From Arthrobacter sp. ZGTC412 (GTDB lineage Bacteria > Actinomycetota > Actinomycetes > Actinomycetales > Micrococcaceae), in NCBI RefSeq assembly GCF_002929215.1, contig NZ_PJII01000002.1, forward strand, positions 275,389 through 339,388: DNA of 64,000 bases. The letters run 5' to 3'. The notes under the pieces are model-generated. The model saw nothing but the letters and a program-made list of their open reading frames with translations, made no database searches and had not been told where the DNA came from. A program made the translations under genes and the position numbers. Below are positions 35,544-44,889 of the stretch, one piece after another. How positions within the stretch are numbered: position 1 is the first letter of the stretch; every line of letters starts with the position of its first letter.

Positions 35544-36116
35544 TTACTTTTTGGGCTGGGCGGGGTCTTCCGTGAAGGTCTCGCGCTCTGCCACACCGGT
35601 GCCGGCACCGGCGTCTTTGGCATGGTGGTGGAGTTCAATGAGCTCGTGGTCGTGTGAGAACTCGGGGTCCTGGTCCAGTTCCTTGTTGAACACCAGGAAC
35701 CGGTAGGCGAAGAACCGGACCACCGTGGCCACCAGGATGCCTGCCACTCCTGCGAAGAAGAGCATGTTCTTGTCGGTGATGCCGAACCCGTACTTTGCGA
35801 GGGCAGTGAAGCCGGTGGAGATGCCGATTCCGATTCCGTTGATAAGGATGAACATCAGGAATTCGCGCAGTACGTTGTCCTGCCGGCGGTGCCGGAAAGT
35901 CCAGAGACGGTTCGCAATCCAGGAAAAGATGGTGGCTACCGAAGCGCCGACAAAGCGGGCCTTGGCCTCGCTGTCCGTCATTGGACCGTGCATAAGGTAA
36001 TACGTAAGGCCGTTGTCGATGACGAATGCCACACCGCCTACGGCCCCAAACTTGGCTACCTCGCGCCAGAAAAGCGAGGCGAGCCCCCGGACTCGATCTG
36101 CAAGTGTGTTAAACAT
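35544..36116 (-). CDS. GtrA family membrane protein
   Basis: 190 aa with four membrane helices (about 25-45, 55-75, 95-115 and 125-145). GtrA/DPMS-like proteins help move or present polyprenyl-linked sugars to glycosyltransferases, for example in teichoic acid, arabinogalactan or O-antigen decoration. The C-terminal tail is acidic and His-containing. GGAGG lies 5 bases before the ATG. It is divergent from purK, as Rv3277 is relative to Rv3276c. Confidence 0.88.
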   Translation of the reverse strand: MFNTLADRVRGLASLFWREVAKFGAVGGVAFVIDNGLTYYLMHGPMTDSEAKARFVGASVATIFSWIANRLWTFRHRRQDNVLREFLMFILINGIGIGISTGFTALAKYGFGITDKNMLFFAGVAGILVATVVRFFAYRFLVFNKELDQDPEFSHDHELIELHHHAKDAGAGTGVAERETFTEDPAQPKK

Positions 36117-36139
36117 GACCCTCCATGGCCGTTGGAACT

Positions 36140-36164
36140 ATGGGCCACTCGGCCAAAGGCCCAT
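36140..36164. other. Hairpin with T run in the gtrA-purK gap
   Basis: ATGGGCC and GGCCCAT around an 11-base loop, followed on the plus strand by TTTT. It looks like a plus-strand terminator, but no plus-strand gene ends here, so it may stop antisense transcription or fold in the gtrA leader. Confidence 0.35.
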
Positions 36165-36208
36165 TTTAGCCCCCGAAACTGAGGGGCAGCCCCCTAGGGT
36201 TCGGCAGG

Positions 36209-36251
36209 TTGGGACGCGGCGGTGCGAAAACTCCTCCCCGCCGCGTCCCAA
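36209..36251. repeat. 14-base perfect inverted repeat upstream of purK
   Basis: Left arm 36209-36222 and right arm 36238-36251 (TTGGGACGCGGCGG and its complement) around a 15-base loop. It lies between the divergent gtrA and purK promoters, outside the purK message if that is leaderless. Confidence 0.5.
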
Positions 36252-36276
36252 AAGCGGGATACCGGGCGGTCTTCGG

Positions 36277-36282
36277 TAGGCT
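36277..36282 (+). promoter_or_regulatory. -10 box of purK (leaderless)
   Basis: TAGGCT ends 7 bases before the purK GTG; there is no Shine-Dalgarno sequence at a workable distance. Confidence 0.5.
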
Positions 36283-36289
36283 GGCCTAT

Positions 36290-37486
36290 GTGACTTTTCC
36301 AGTAATAGGTGTGGTTGGCGGCGGCCAGCTCGCGCGAATGATGGCCCCAGCCGCGACTGCACTCGGCTTTGAACTCCGTGTCCTGGCCGAGGGCGAGGAC
36401 GTTTCCGCCGTCCCGGCAGTGCCCTCCTCTCCGGTGGGCGACTACAAGGACCTGCAGACCCTTTTGAAGTTCTCCCAGGGCCTGGACGTCATGACCTTTG
36501 ACCACGAGCATGTCCCCACGGCCCATCTCCGGGCACTGCAGGAAGCCGGCGTCAACGTACAGCCCGGCCCCGACGCCCTCGTGCATGCGCAGGACAAGCT
36601 GGTGATGCGGGCCGCAATCGACCGGCTGGAGCTTCCCAACCCAGTGTGGGCCTCGGTGGCAAATGTGGCCGAACTCATCAGCTTCGGAGAGGACACCGGA
36701 TGGCCGGTGGTCCTGAAGACGCCCCGCGGCGGCTACGACGGCAAGGGTGTGCGGATCATCTCCACGGCGGAGCAGGCTGCCGAAACCACCGAATGGTTCG
36801 AGGCCATGAGCCCCCTCCTGGCGGAGGCAAAAGTCGAATTCACGCGCGAACTTTCCGCCCTGGTCGCCAGGACGCCCGACGGCGAAGCCCGGGCCTGGCC
36901 CGTAGTGCACACCATCCAGGTCGACGGGGTGTGCGATGAAGTCATCGCCCCCGCCCTGGACATCCCGGTGGAGGTTGCGGCCGCAGCCGAGGACGCCGCT
37001 TTGCGCATAGCCCATGAACTGGGAGTGACAGGGGTCCTCGCGGTGGAGCTCTTCGAAACTCCGGGTACCGGAGCAGGGTTCCTCATCAACGAACTGGCCA
37101 TGCGCCCCCACAACACCGGCCACTGGACGCAGGACGGGTCGGTCACCAGCCAGTTTGAACAGCACCTTCGGGCGGTCCTGAACCTCCCGCTGGGCGCCAC
37201 TGACGTCCTGGCTCCGGTAGTGGTGATGAAGAACTTCCTGGGCGGCGACAACCATGACCTGTTTTCCGCCTTCCCGCTGGCGCTGGCCAGCGAGCCGGCT
37301 GCCAAAGTGCACTGCTACGGCAAGTCGGTACGGCCGGGCCGGAAGATTGGCCATGTAAACCTGGTGGGGTCATCCACCGCAGAAGTTGACGACGTCCGAC
37401 GCCGTGCAGGAACCGTGGCGGGCATCATTCGGGACGGGCGGGTACCCGCCGAAGAACCGCCGGCAATTTTTGAGGAGAAAGCATGA
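36290..37486 (+). CDS. purK: N5-carboxyaminoimidazole ribonucleotide synthase
   Basis: ATP-dependent carboxylation of AIR to N5-CAIR in purine synthesis. 398 aa from the GTG at 36290 ([18 protein letters not shown]). The ATP-grasp domain shows [14 protein letters not shown] (about residue 145), the metal-binding acidic residues in GVLAVELFE and [17 protein letters not shown]. An ATG 27 codons upstream lies within the inverted repeat and is not used. The last four bases overlap purE (ATGA). Confidence 0.96.
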   Translation: MTFPVIGVVGGGQLARMMAPAATALGFELRVLAEGEDVSAVPAVPSSPVGDYKDLQTLLKFSQGLDVMTFDHEHVPTAHLRALQEAGVNVQPGPDALVHAQDKLVMRAAIDRLELPNPVWASVANVAELISFGEDTGWPVVLKTPRGGYDGKGVRIISTAEQAAETTEWFEAMSPLLAEAKVEFTRELSALVARTPDGEARAWPVVHTIQVDGVCDEVIAPALDIPVEVAAAAEDAALRIAHELGVTGVLAVELFETPGTGAGFLINELAMRPHNTGHWTQDGSVTSQFEQHLRAVLNLPLGATDVLAPVVVMKNFLGGDNHDLFSAFPLALASEPAAKVHCYGKSVRPGRKIGHVNLVGSSTAEVDDVRRRAGTVAGIIRDGRVPAEEPPAIFEEKA

Positions 37487-38067
37487 GTGCCGAAGCCACC
37501 CTTGCCGCCGGTTCCGCCGGCAACCCGCTGGTAGGCCTGGTGATGGGTTCGGATTCGGACTGGCCGGTCATGGAAGCCGCGGCTGACGCCCTTGCAGAGT
37601 TTGGCATCCCCTTTGAAGCCGACGTTGTATCCGCCCACCGCATGCCCACCGAAATGATCCGCTATGGCCAGACAGCTCACGAGCGCGGGCTTCGGGTGAT
37701 CATTGCCGGCGCCGGCGGTGCCGCCCACCTGCCGGGGATGCTCGCCAGCGTTACTCCGCTCCCCGTGATTGGGGTTCCGGTCCCGCTGAAGACCCTGGAC
37801 GGCATGGACTCCCTGCTGTCCATCGTGCAGATGCCTGCCGGTGTCCCCGTGGCCACCGTTTCCATCGCGGGAGCGCGCAATGCCGGACTCCTGGCGGTCC
37901 GGATTCTTGCAGCAGGCACGGATGAGCTTGCAGCATCGCTGCGCGCTGACCTTCTTGAGTTCGCAGCGGACCTGAATGCCGTGGCCTCCCGCAAAGGGGC
38001 AAACCTGCGGCAAAAGGTCAGCGAGGTCTTCGCCGAAGGCAACGGCCCGCTCCGGGGCAGCCGTTAG
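37483..38067 (+). CDS. purE: N5-carboxyaminoimidazole ribonucleotide mutase
   Basis: Converts N5-CAIR to CAIR, the step after PurK. 194 aa: the class I PurE signature [14 protein letters not shown], the [10 protein letters not shown] loop with the catalytic His, and [16 protein letters not shown]. The ATG overlaps the purK stop, so the pair is coupled. Confidence 0.96.
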   Translation: MSAEATLAAGSAGNPLVGLVMGSDSDWPVMEAAADALAEFGIPFEADVVSAHRMPTEMIRYGQTAHERGLRVIIAGAGGAAHLPGMLASVTPLPVIGVPVPLKTLDGMDSLLSIVQMPAGVPVATVSIAGARNAGLLAVRILAAGTDELAASLRADLLEFAADLNAVASRKGANLRQKVSEVFAEGNGPLRGSR

Positions 38068-38077
38068 GAAGGCGGCC

Positions 38078-39730
38078 ATGGCCAGCAGCAAGCTCCAGCA
38101 GTCCGCTTCGGAGGCAGCGCTCACCGACCCTGTACGCTACCCGGACAGCGCTTCCTCTCCGGTCCGGACCAAGCGCGGCTTCGTGCTTGTGCTCCTGACG
38201 CTCCTGGTGCCGGGCAGCGCGCAACTTGTAGCGGGCGACCGCAAACTCGGGCGCGCGGCACTCCGGGTGACGCTCTGCGTGTGGGCGGCCCTGCTGCTTG
38301 CCGTGCTCCTGCTGCTGCTCAACCGGCCCGTGCTCATCAACATCATCACCAACTCCTTTTCCTCGCTCGTCATCGTCATCCTGCTGGTGGCACTCGCTGC
38401 AGGCTGGGCAATTCTGTTTCTCAACACCCTGCGGCTCATCCGCCCGGTCCTGCTGGCTCCGCCCGCACGGCCGGTCGTCGTGATTTCGCTGGTTTTGGCG
38501 ATGGTCCTGGGCAGCGGAACGCTCGGTTACGCTGCCTACCTGCTCAACGTGGGACGCAACGCCATCGGCAGCATCTTTTCCGCCGGCCCCGCGATCGACC
38601 CAGTGGAGGGCCGCTACAACTTCCTGATGATGGGCGGAGATGCCGGTGACGACCGTACCGGCAGGCGCACAGACAGCCTCTCGGTCCTGAGCGTCGATGC
38701 CAAGACCGGCCAAACGGCCATCATCTCCGTGCCCCGGAACCTCCAGAATGCCCAGTTCAGCGAAGACTCCCCCATGCGGGCCATTTACCCAAACGGCTAC
38801 GACTGCGGTGACGCGTGCCTGATCAACGCCATTAACACCGAAGTGACCAACGAGCACGCCGACCTCTATCCCGGCGTCGCAGATCCCGGCGCCCAGGCCA
38901 CGCTCGAGGCCGTCTCCGGGACGCTGGGAATCACAGTCCAGGCGTACGTGCTGGTGGATATGGAGGGCTTCTCCAAGCTCATTGACGCGATGGGCGGCAT
39001 CAGGATCAAGGCCGGGGGCTGGGTGCCTATCAGCGGCGAGACCATTGATGAGGCCAACGGCATCCACGGTATGCCCCTGGGCTGGATCCCCGCGGGCGAC
39101 CAGACGCTGGATGGCTACACTGCGCTCTGGTACGGGCGGTCGCGCGAATTCGTCGACGACTACGCCCGCATCCAGCGCCAGCAGTGCGTGCAGCAGGCAA
39201 TGCTAAAGCAGCTGGACCCGGGCACGCTGCTGGCCAAGTTCGAGGAGATCGCCAACGCCGGTACCAAAGTAGTGGACTCCAACATCTCTTCCTCGCAACT
39301 GGGAAGCTTCGTGGACCTGGCCATGAAGGCTAAGGGCCAGGACATCAAGCGCCTTACCATCGGCCCGCCGGACTTTGACGCCGCCTTCTCCACTGTGCCC
39401 AACTTCGACGTCATCCACACCCGGGTGGACCAGCTGTTGGCCTCAGCATCGGAAGCCCAGTCCGCGGGGTTGCCGGACGACGCAATGGTGGTCCCGAGCG
39501 CGGCCGGCGGGCACCTGCTGGCTGCACCGGTCCGCTATCCCGCAGCCCCGCTGCTGGCGGGCGGGACCCCGGCGCAGCAGTCTCCCCCGGCGTCGGACTT
39601 CACCCCTGTGACCACCACCCCTGCCGGGGAGCCGATCACCGAAGCGATGCTCAACGAGCTCAAGAGCCAGGGCGACGAGCAGACTATCCGGGAACTTGTG
39701 GCGACCAACGGCCAGTGCGCCCCGTTGTAG
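38078..39730 (+). CDS. LytR-CpsA-Psr (LCP) family cell-wall polymer ligase
   Basis: Transfers a polyprenyl-linked wall polymer (teichoic acid or arabinogalactan-type) onto peptidoglycan, outside the membrane. 550 aa from the ATG at 38078 (AGGAAGG upstream). Membrane helices at about residues 30-140, then the LCP domain at about 180-370: NFLMMGGDAGDDRTGRRTDSL, IISVPRNLQ, the IDAMGGI stretch and YARIQRQQ. A Pro/Ala-rich linker and short C-terminal segment follow. The frame continues upstream into purE but that part is not coding. Purine gene neighbours are conserved by position only. Confidence 0.92.
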   Translation: MASSKLQQSASEAALTDPVRYPDSASSPVRTKRGFVLVLLTLLVPGSAQLVAGDRKLGRAALRVTLCVWAALLLAVLLLLLNRPVLINIITNSFSSLVIVILLVALAAGWAILFLNTLRLIRPVLLAPPARPVVVISLVLAMVLGSGTLGYAAYLLNVGRNAIGSIFSAGPAIDPVEGRYNFLMMGGDAGDDRTGRRTDSLSVLSVDAKTGQTAIISVPRNLQNAQFSEDSPMRAIYPNGYDCGDACLINAINTEVTNEHADLYPGVADPGAQATLEAVSGTLGITVQAYVLVDMEGFSKLIDAMGGIRIKAGGWVPISGETIDEANGIHGMPLGWIPAGDQTLDGYTALWYGRSREFVDDYARIQRQQCVQQAMLKQLDPGTLLAKFEEIANAGTKVVDSNISSSQLGSFVDLAMKAKGQDIKRLTIGPPDFDAAFSTVPNFDVIHTRVDQLLASASEAQSAGLPDDAMVVPSAAGGHLLAAPVRYPAAPLLAGGTPAQQSPPASDFTPVTTTPAGEPITEAMLNELKSQGDEQTIRELVATNGQCAPL

Positions 39731-39776
39731 CCGCTGCCACCACACCCCCCTACCTACCTACGGAACGGACACCGCC

Positions 39777-41045
39777 TTGTACGAGATTGACAACGTCCTC
39801 CGGGACTATGCCTGGGGATCGACGACGGCGATCGCCGCATTGCTGGGGCGTCCGGAGTCGGGAAGTCCGGAAGCAGAGCTGTGGATCGGTGCGCACCCCG
39901 ACTCACCGTCCCTGGCCCGCCTGCCCGAGGACGGTTCCACTGCCGCCTTGGACGCCCTGATAGCCGGTGACCCGGAGCACTTCCTCGGCTCGGACTCCGT
40001 GGCGCGTTTCGGTCCCCGGCTGCCCTTCCTCGCCAAAATCCTGGCGGCTGCCCAGCCGCTGTCCCTGCAGGTCCACCCGAGCCTGGAACAGGCGAAGGCG
40101 GGCTTTGCACGGGAGAACGCCGAAGGCCTGGCCGCGGACGCCCCCAACAGGAATTACCGGGACGACAACCACAAACCCGAGATGATCCTGGCCCTGACGC
40201 CGTTTGAGGCGCTGTGCGGCTTCCGGCCGGCAGCGCAGACCCGGGAAATCCTGCGGCACATAAACGCGGCCTTTGATGCCAATGAGGGCGCGGCGCCCAC
40301 ACTGGTCAGCGCCCTGCTGGGGGATCTTGAGCACAGCAACGAAAGCGCCGGCCTCCGGAAAGCCTTCGAACGCCTGATCACCGGCGGCAAGGCCGTGGCT
40401 GAGGATACGTCCCTGGTGGTAGCCGCATTGCTTGCCGGAGCTCCCCTGGCTCCCTTTGACGCTGAACTCTCAACAGCGATCAGCCTCAATGAGAGGTATC
40501 CCGGCGATCCCGGAGTCCTGATCTCGCTGCTGCTGAACCACATATCGCTTGAGCCGGGCGAGGCTGTCTACCTGCCCGCCGGGAACGTCCACGCGTACCT
40601 GCATGGCCTGGGCGTTGAGGTCATGGCGTCCTCGGACAACGTCCTGCGCGGCGGGCTCACCCCGAAGTTCATTGACGTCCCCGAACTGCTGCGGACCATC
40701 GACTTCCAGCCGGTCGCGGTGCCGATGCTCGAGGCTGAGCGGACCGTGATGGACCAGGAGCTCTTCCGCCCGCCTTTCGAGGAGTTCCAGCTGCAGCGCA
40801 TCGAGCTCTCACCCGACGCCGGGCCCGTACCGCTGGCACAGTCGGGTGCGGCAGTGGTGATTGTGGTTGCCGGGGATGTCTACCTGGATTCACCCAAGGG
40901 CGACCTACGGCTCTCCCGGGGTGGCAGCGCCTTCCTGGCTGCCGCCGAGGCTCCCGTCAACGTTCATCCCGTGGCCGGCAGCACCGAGTCTGCGCTGGCG
41001 TTCGCCGTGACCACCGGTTTGCAGCAGACTGCCGCAGGCAGCTAG
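39777..41045 (+). CDS. manA: Mannose-6-phosphate isomerase, class I
   Basis: Zinc enzyme interconverting fructose 6-phosphate and mannose 6-phosphate, feeding GDP-mannose for mannosylated lipids, glycans and the PMT substrate. 422 aa. Zinc ligands are visible in LSLQVHPSLEQAK (Gln/His), HKPEM (Glu) and the C-terminal GNVHAYLHGLGVEVMASSDN (His). I chose a TTG start at 39777, giving the conserved MYEIDNVLRDYAWGS opening, with GGAC upstream; an ATG at 39696 would overlap the LCP gene by 35 bases. Confidence 0.93.
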   Translation: MYEIDNVLRDYAWGSTTAIAALLGRPESGSPEAELWIGAHPDSPSLARLPEDGSTAALDALIAGDPEHFLGSDSVARFGPRLPFLAKILAAAQPLSLQVHPSLEQAKAGFARENAEGLAADAPNRNYRDDNHKPEMILALTPFEALCGFRPAAQTREILRHINAAFDANEGAAPTLVSALLGDLEHSNESAGLRKAFERLITGGKAVAEDTSLVVAALLAGAPLAPFDAELSTAISLNERYPGDPGVLISLLLNHISLEPGEAVYLPAGNVHAYLHGLGVEVMASSDNVLRGGLTPKFIDVPELLRTIDFQPVAVPMLEAERTVMDQELFRPPFEEFQLQRIELSPDAGPVPLAQSGAAVVIVVAGDVYLDSPKGDLRLSRGGSAFLAAAEAPVNVHPVAGSTESALAFAVTTGLQQTAAGS

Positions 41046-41049
41046 CAAC

Positions 41050-41099
41050 AGCAACGGGCGACGACGGCACCCGGGCGGGTGCCGTCGTCGCCCGTTGCT
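41050..41099. terminator. 23-base-pair bidirectional terminator hairpin
   Basis: A perfect 23-base inverted repeat (41050-41072 with 41077-41099) around a GGGC loop, between the stops of manA and the convergent FemX-like gene. No T run. One of the strongest hairpins in the window. Confidence 0.75.
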
Positions 41100-41108
41100 C
41101 TGATGCGG

Positions 41109-42164
41109 CTAGTTGCCCGGGCGCAGCTTTTGGACCACCGGACGGATCTGGCCGGCCGCGCTCTTCAGCAGGCGCCGCGCCGTTTGAAGTCCGCGGCGGG
41201 CCAGCGGCATGGCCTGCGAGTAAGCGGAGTAGAACGGCGAAAGCGGTTTTTCCCAGGTGCCCAGGAGCATGTTTTCGTGCTTCGCGAACTGCTTTTTGAA
41301 GTCGGAGATGCCGTCGTTGAGGAGGCCGTTGAAGTCGTACCGGGAGCACCCGTCTTCGCGCATGGCCTGCAGGGCTGCCCACTTCACGCCGTAGTTGACC
41401 CGCTGCTTTTGCCCCTCGGAGGAGACGCCGCCATACAGCTCGAAGGCGGTGGAACCGCTCCTGGCCAGCCAGACGAAGGCCAGCATCTGCTCGCCGTCGA
41501 AGGCTGCGATGATCGGCGACCCGTCCCCCATGTTCCTGAAAATGTCCCGGTAGTACTGGTCTTCATGAATGCCAAAGCCGGCGCGCTCAGCGGTCTCGTG
41601 GTAGGTCGCGAGCACCTGCTCCAGCTCGGCGTCATTTTTAACCTTGCGGAACTCCACGTCGCTGCGCATCGCCTTGCGGATGTTTGCCCGGGTGGACTTG
41701 GACATCTCGGCCATCAGTTCGTCGTCAGTCCGGGTGAGGTCCAGGATGAGCGTGCGCGGAATGAGGACAGTATTGGTGGTTGCCCGGAAGCCTGCCGACG
41801 CTACGGCGCCTGCGAAGTCCGAGTCCTGGTCCCAGTCCGGTTCGATGCTCAGGGCCACGCCGCGGTGACGGGCGGCGGCATGGTCTGCCAGGCGGCTAAG
41901 GACGGCAGGGGCGTTTTCCACCGAACACATCGGGCCCCGGGGAATGTAGACCAGGGCGCGGAAGGGGAACGGAAGCCGGCGGACCAGCAACTGCGCGCAG
42001 CCTACCGTGTTGTCGCCGTCGTTGATCAACACCCGGTCCACCGACCAGCCATGCATGGCCTTGGTTTCGCCCCAGCCCCAAAGCTGCTGCGGATGTCCCT
42101 TGAACCGGTCAACGTATTCGTCCCAGAGGGCGCGGTCAGTACAGGGCACAACAGCAGGAATCAT
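41109..42164 (-). CDS. FemX/FemAB-like peptidyltransferase (peptidoglycan bridge)
   Basis: Adds amino acids from aminoacyl-tRNA to the lysine of lipid II, starting the interpeptide bridge, a step expected in Arthrobacter, whose A3-alpha peptidoglycan has such bridges. 351 aa with twin GNAT-like folds: QLWGWGETKAMHGW near the N-terminus, YIPRGPMCSV at about residue 78, and AGFGIHEDQYYRDIF in the second half. A short C-terminal tail is basic. The ATG at 42164 is 7 bases after a TAGGGT -10 box; the GTG/ATG further upstream is less likely. The amino acid used cannot be told. Confidence 0.85.
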   Translation of the reverse strand: MIPAVVPCTDRALWDEYVDRFKGHPQQLWGWGETKAMHGWSVDRVLINDGDNTVGCAQLLVRRLPFPFRALVYIPRGPMCSVENAPAVLSRLADHAAARHRGVALSIEPDWDQDSDFAGAVASAGFRATTNTVLIPRTLILDLTRTDDELMAEMSKSTRANIRKAMRSDVEFRKVKNDAELEQVLATYHETAERAGFGIHEDQYYRDIFRNMGDGSPIIAAFDGEQMLAFVWLARSGSTAFELYGGVSSEGQKQRVNYGVKWAALQAMREDGCSRYDFNGLLNDGISDFKKQFAKHENMLLGTWEKPLSPFYSAYSQAMPLARRGLQTARRLLKSAAGQIRPVVQKLRPGN

Positions 42165-42171
42165 GGCTTCA

Positions 42172-42177
42172 ACCCTA
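42172..42177 (-). promoter_or_regulatory. -10 box of the FemX-like gene (leaderless)
   Basis: TAGGGT on the minus strand, ending 7 bases before the ATG. Confidence 0.45.
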
Positions 42178-42199
42178 TACCAAGGCCTCAAACGCCAGA

Positions 42200-42230
42200 T
42201 CCCCGGAGCACGCTGCGGTGCATCCGGGGA
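42200..42230 (-). terminator. Terminator of glpX
   Basis: TCCCCGGA and TCCGGGGA arms extended inside by GCAC/GTGC, located 21 bases after the glpX stop on the minus strand. Confidence 0.6.
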
Positions 42231-42251
42231 CCTGTGCTGGCTGCGGTGGGG

Positions 42252-43289
42252 TCAGCTCTTGCGGGCGTACCCTTCCCACTTGCTGGCTTGGTGCTCGCCG
42301 TCCACAAAGCGGATGGTACCGGACTTGGAACGCATCACGATGGACTGGGTGAGGACCTTGTCCCTGGAGTACCGGACACCCTTGAGCAGGTCGCCGTCCG
42401 TGATGCCGGTGGCGGCAAAGTAGCAGTTGTCGCTGGAAACGAGGTCGTTCGTGGACAGGACCCGGTCCAGGTCGTGTCCGGCGTCGAGGGCCTTCTGCTT
42501 CTCTTCGTCGCTGGTGGGCCACAGCCGGCCCTGGATAACGCCGCCCAGGGACTTGATGGCGCAGGCAGCAACGATGCCTTCGGGGGTGCCGCCGATGCCC
42601 ATCAGCGCGTCCACGCCGGTACCGGAACGTGCAGCGGCGATGGCGCCGGCAACGTCGCCGTCCATGATGAACTTCGTGCGGGCGCCTGCTTCGCGGATCT
42701 CCTCCACCAGCGGGCGGTGCCGGTCACGGTCGAGGATCATGACGTTGAGCTGGTTGACCTTGACGCCCTTGGCCTTGGCGATCAGGTGCAGGTTCTGCTT
42801 TACGGGGAGGCGGAGGTCCACCATGTCCGCAGCTTCCGGGCCGGTGACGAGTTTCTCCATGTAGAACACCGCGGAGGGGTCGAACATGGAGCCGCGCTCG
42901 GCCACAGCCAGGACGGCCAGGGCGTTGTTGATGCCCAATGCAGTGAGCCGGGTTCCGTCGATGGGGTCAACTGCCACATCGCATTCCGGGCCCGTGCCGT
43001 CGCCAACGCGTTCGCCGTTGAACAGCATGGGGGCTTCGTCTTTTTCGCCTTCGCCGATGACCACTACGCCGTTGAAGTGGACAGTCTGGAGGAAGGAGCG
43101 CATGGCGTCGACGGCGGCGCCGTCGGCCTTGTTCTTGTCGCCGAAACCAACCCAGTGGCCGCCCGCGATAGCCGCGGCCTCGGTAACGCGGACGAGTTCC
43201 AATGCAAGGTTGCGGTCCGGCTCATCGATGCCCACCGCCAGGGACGGGGAGAGCGTGGAGTACTTCTGGGTCATGGACGCTGGTGACAC
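42252..43289 (-). CDS. glpX: Fructose-1,6-bisphosphatase, class II
   Basis: Gluconeogenic phosphatase; class II GlpX is the only FBPase in most actinobacteria. 345 aa: [20 protein letters not shown] (substrate and metal site) near residue 37, the metal motif VDPIDGTRL at about residue 107, and [14 protein letters not shown] at about 230. The GTG start at 43289 is supported by AGAGG 6 bases upstream; an ATG five codons on has no such site. Divergent from the DUF4245 gene. Confidence 0.96.
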   Translation of the reverse strand: MSPASMTQKYSTLSPSLAVGIDEPDRNLALELVRVTEAAAIAGGHWVGFGDKNKADGAAVDAMRSFLQTVHFNGVVVIGEGEKDEAPMLFNGERVGDGTGPECDVAVDPIDGTRLTALGINNALAVLAVAERGSMFDPSAVFYMEKLVTGPEAADMVDLRLPVKQNLHLIAKAKGVKVNQLNVMILDRDRHRPLVEEIREAGARTKFIMDGDVAGAIAAARSGTGVDALMGIGGTPEGIVAACAIKSLGGVIQGRLWPTSDEEKQKALDAGHDLDRVLSTNDLVSSDNCYFAATGITDGDLLKGVRYSRDKVLTQSIVMRSKSGTIRFVDGEHQASKWEGYARKS

Positions 43290-43507
43290 GTTAACCTCTT
43301 CTTCGAGTGGCGATCATTGAACCCGCCCGGCCGGAACAGCCGAGCGGTGATTCCTCTGATACCGATCATAGTCGCGGCACCGGGTTCCGGCGGCGGGATG
43401 ACGCGGCGGCGCAATGTACGCGGAGGCCGGGTTCCGGGTGGGCTGCTCCGGGGCGGACCGAATGTGAGTTGCACACCGGGATGGGCGACTATAGAGGGGT
43501 GAATGAA

Positions 43508-44188
43508 ATGCAGGAAAAAACCAGCCCTTCCCCCGAACCGGCAGGACCCGGAAGCAACAGCGGATCCAGCGGGGCGGGTGGGCAGGGCCCGGTTAAGCCG
43601 GTTATTCCGGCGGCAGCAGCCAAGCGGGCCAACGCGTCAGTGATCGGCATGATCATTGCCCTGATGGTGAGCATCGCTGCCTTCCTGCCCATCGTCCTGA
43701 TGAATCCCTCCCCCAAGACCGACGGCTACCGTCCGGACATCGACGTCAGTGCCGCGGCCCGGAATGCGACAGACGTGGCGGGATTCACACCGGTAGCGCC
43801 GGACACCGGCAACTCCTTCCGGGCGAACTACGCGCGGTGGGAAGCCGGAACGGGCAGCGGCGTGCCGGCATGGGAGGTGGGCTACATCACGCCCAGGGAG
43901 TCCTTCGTCGGACTGGTCCAAACCCGCAGCGCCAACCCCACCTGGCTCCTCCAGCAGACACAGAACGCTCCGGTCACCGGCTCGCGGAACGCGGGCGGCC
44001 AGGAATGGCAACTGCGCGATACCGGCAAGGGCGAGAAGTCGATGGTGCTTGAGTACCGCGGGACCACCGTCATTCTCGCCGGCGCCGCCCAACTTGACGA
44101 GTTCGCCACCCTGGCGGACGCCGTCGTGAAATCCCTGGACAGCAACCCTGCCGTCACAGTTTCACCTGTGGCCAGTACCGCACCGTAA
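43508..44188 (+). CDS. DUF4245 single-pass membrane protein
   Basis: 226 aa from the ATG at 43508, with AGAGGGG 8 bases upstream (a GTG three codons earlier overlaps that site). One membrane helix at about residues 47-68 (SVIGMIIALMVSIAAFLPIV), then an extracytoplasmic domain with conserved NYARWEAGTG and WEVGYITP. A TATAGA hexamer at 43490-43495 may be the -10 box. DUF4245 regularly lies divergent from glpX in actinobacteria (Rv1100). Function unknown. Confidence 0.82.
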   Translation: MQEKTSPSPEPAGPGSNSGSSGAGGQGPVKPVIPAAAAKRANASVIGMIIALMVSIAAFLPIVLMNPSPKTDGYRPDIDVSAAARNATDVAGFTPVAPDTGNSFRANYARWEAGTGSGVPAWEVGYITPRESFVGLVQTRSANPTWLLQQTQNAPVTGSRNAGGQEWQLRDTGKGEKSMVLEYRGTTVILAGAAQLDEFATLADAVVKSLDSNPAVTVSPVASTAP

Positions 44189-44198
44189 GGTAAGGCGG

Positions 44199-44813
44199 GT
44201 GACTACCTACCTGACTCCTGCCCTCGCCTGGCGCCGGATGCGCGAAGGAAATGAGCGCTTTGTCGCCGGCGAATCCTCCCACCCGAACCAGGACTCCTCC
44301 CGCCGGTCCTCACTGGTGGAAAACCAGCATCCCTTTGCCGTGATCTTCGGCTGCTCCGATTCACGGCTCGCCGCCGAAATCATCTTTGATGTCGGGCTCG
44401 GCGACGTTTTTGTGGTGCGTACTGCCGGACAGGTCATCGACGACGCCGTCCTCGGCTCGCTGGAGTACAGCGTAAGTGTGCTTGGGGTACCGCTGATCGC
44501 CATCCTGGGGCATGACAGCTGCGGCGCCGTCAGCGCCACCAAGGCCGCGGTGGACACAGGTGATATGCCGACTGGCTTCATCCGGGACCTCGTGGAGCGC
44601 ATCACCCCGTCGGTGCTGACCTCCATGCGCCAGGACAAGCACGAGGTCAACGACATGGTGGTGGAGCACGTCAAGCAGACCTCCCAGCGGCTGGTGGATA
44701 GCTCGCGTGTGATTTCCGACGCAGTTGAAAGCGGACGCACCGCCGTCATCGGCCTCTCGTACAGCCTGGCCGAGGGCCGCGCCAACGTTGTTTCCGGGAT
44801 CGGTGAGCTCTAG
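44199..44813 (+). CDS. Beta-class carbonic anhydrase
   Basis: Interconverts CO2 and bicarbonate. 204 aa. Zinc ligands and partners are clear: Cys-Asp-Arg in FGCSDSRLAAEI (about residue 50) and His-Cys in LGHDSCGAVSA (about residue 105). AAGG lies 6-10 bases before the GTG start. Ten bases after the DUF4245 stop on the same strand, so they may share a transcript. Confidence 0.94.
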   Translation: MTTYLTPALAWRRMREGNERFVAGESSHPNQDSSRRSSLVENQHPFAVIFGCSDSRLAAEIIFDVGLGDVFVVRTAGQVIDDAVLGSLEYSVSVLGVPLIAILGHDSCGAVSATKAAVDTGDMPTGFIRDLVERITPSVLTSMRQDKHEVNDMVVEHVKQTSQRLVDSSRVISDAVESGRTAVIGLSYSLAEGRANVVSGIGEL

Positions 44814-44820
44814 GGGAGGG

Positions 44821-44850
44821 GTGAAAAGCCGCCCGTAGCATGCTCTTCAC
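44821..44850 (+). terminator. Hairpin after the carbonic anhydrase gene
   Basis: GTGAAAAGC and GCTCTTCAC arms with one mismatch and a 12-base loop, followed by GGTTTTC. It separates the carbonic anhydrase gene from the fumC promoter. Confidence 0.45.
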
Positions 44851-44877
44851 GGTTTTCGATGGGGTGCAGGATCGCCC

Positions 44878-44883
44878 TAAGCT
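44878..44883 (+). promoter_or_regulatory. -10 box of fumC (leaderless)
   Basis: TAAGCT ends 6 bases before the fumC ATG; no ribosome-binding site. Confidence 0.5.
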
Positions 44884-44889
44884 AGCCCC

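Noticed and set aside
41079-43286. 735-residue open frame opposite the FemX-like gene and glpX
   Set aside because: It spans two real genes and the terminator between them, and has no recognisable domain.
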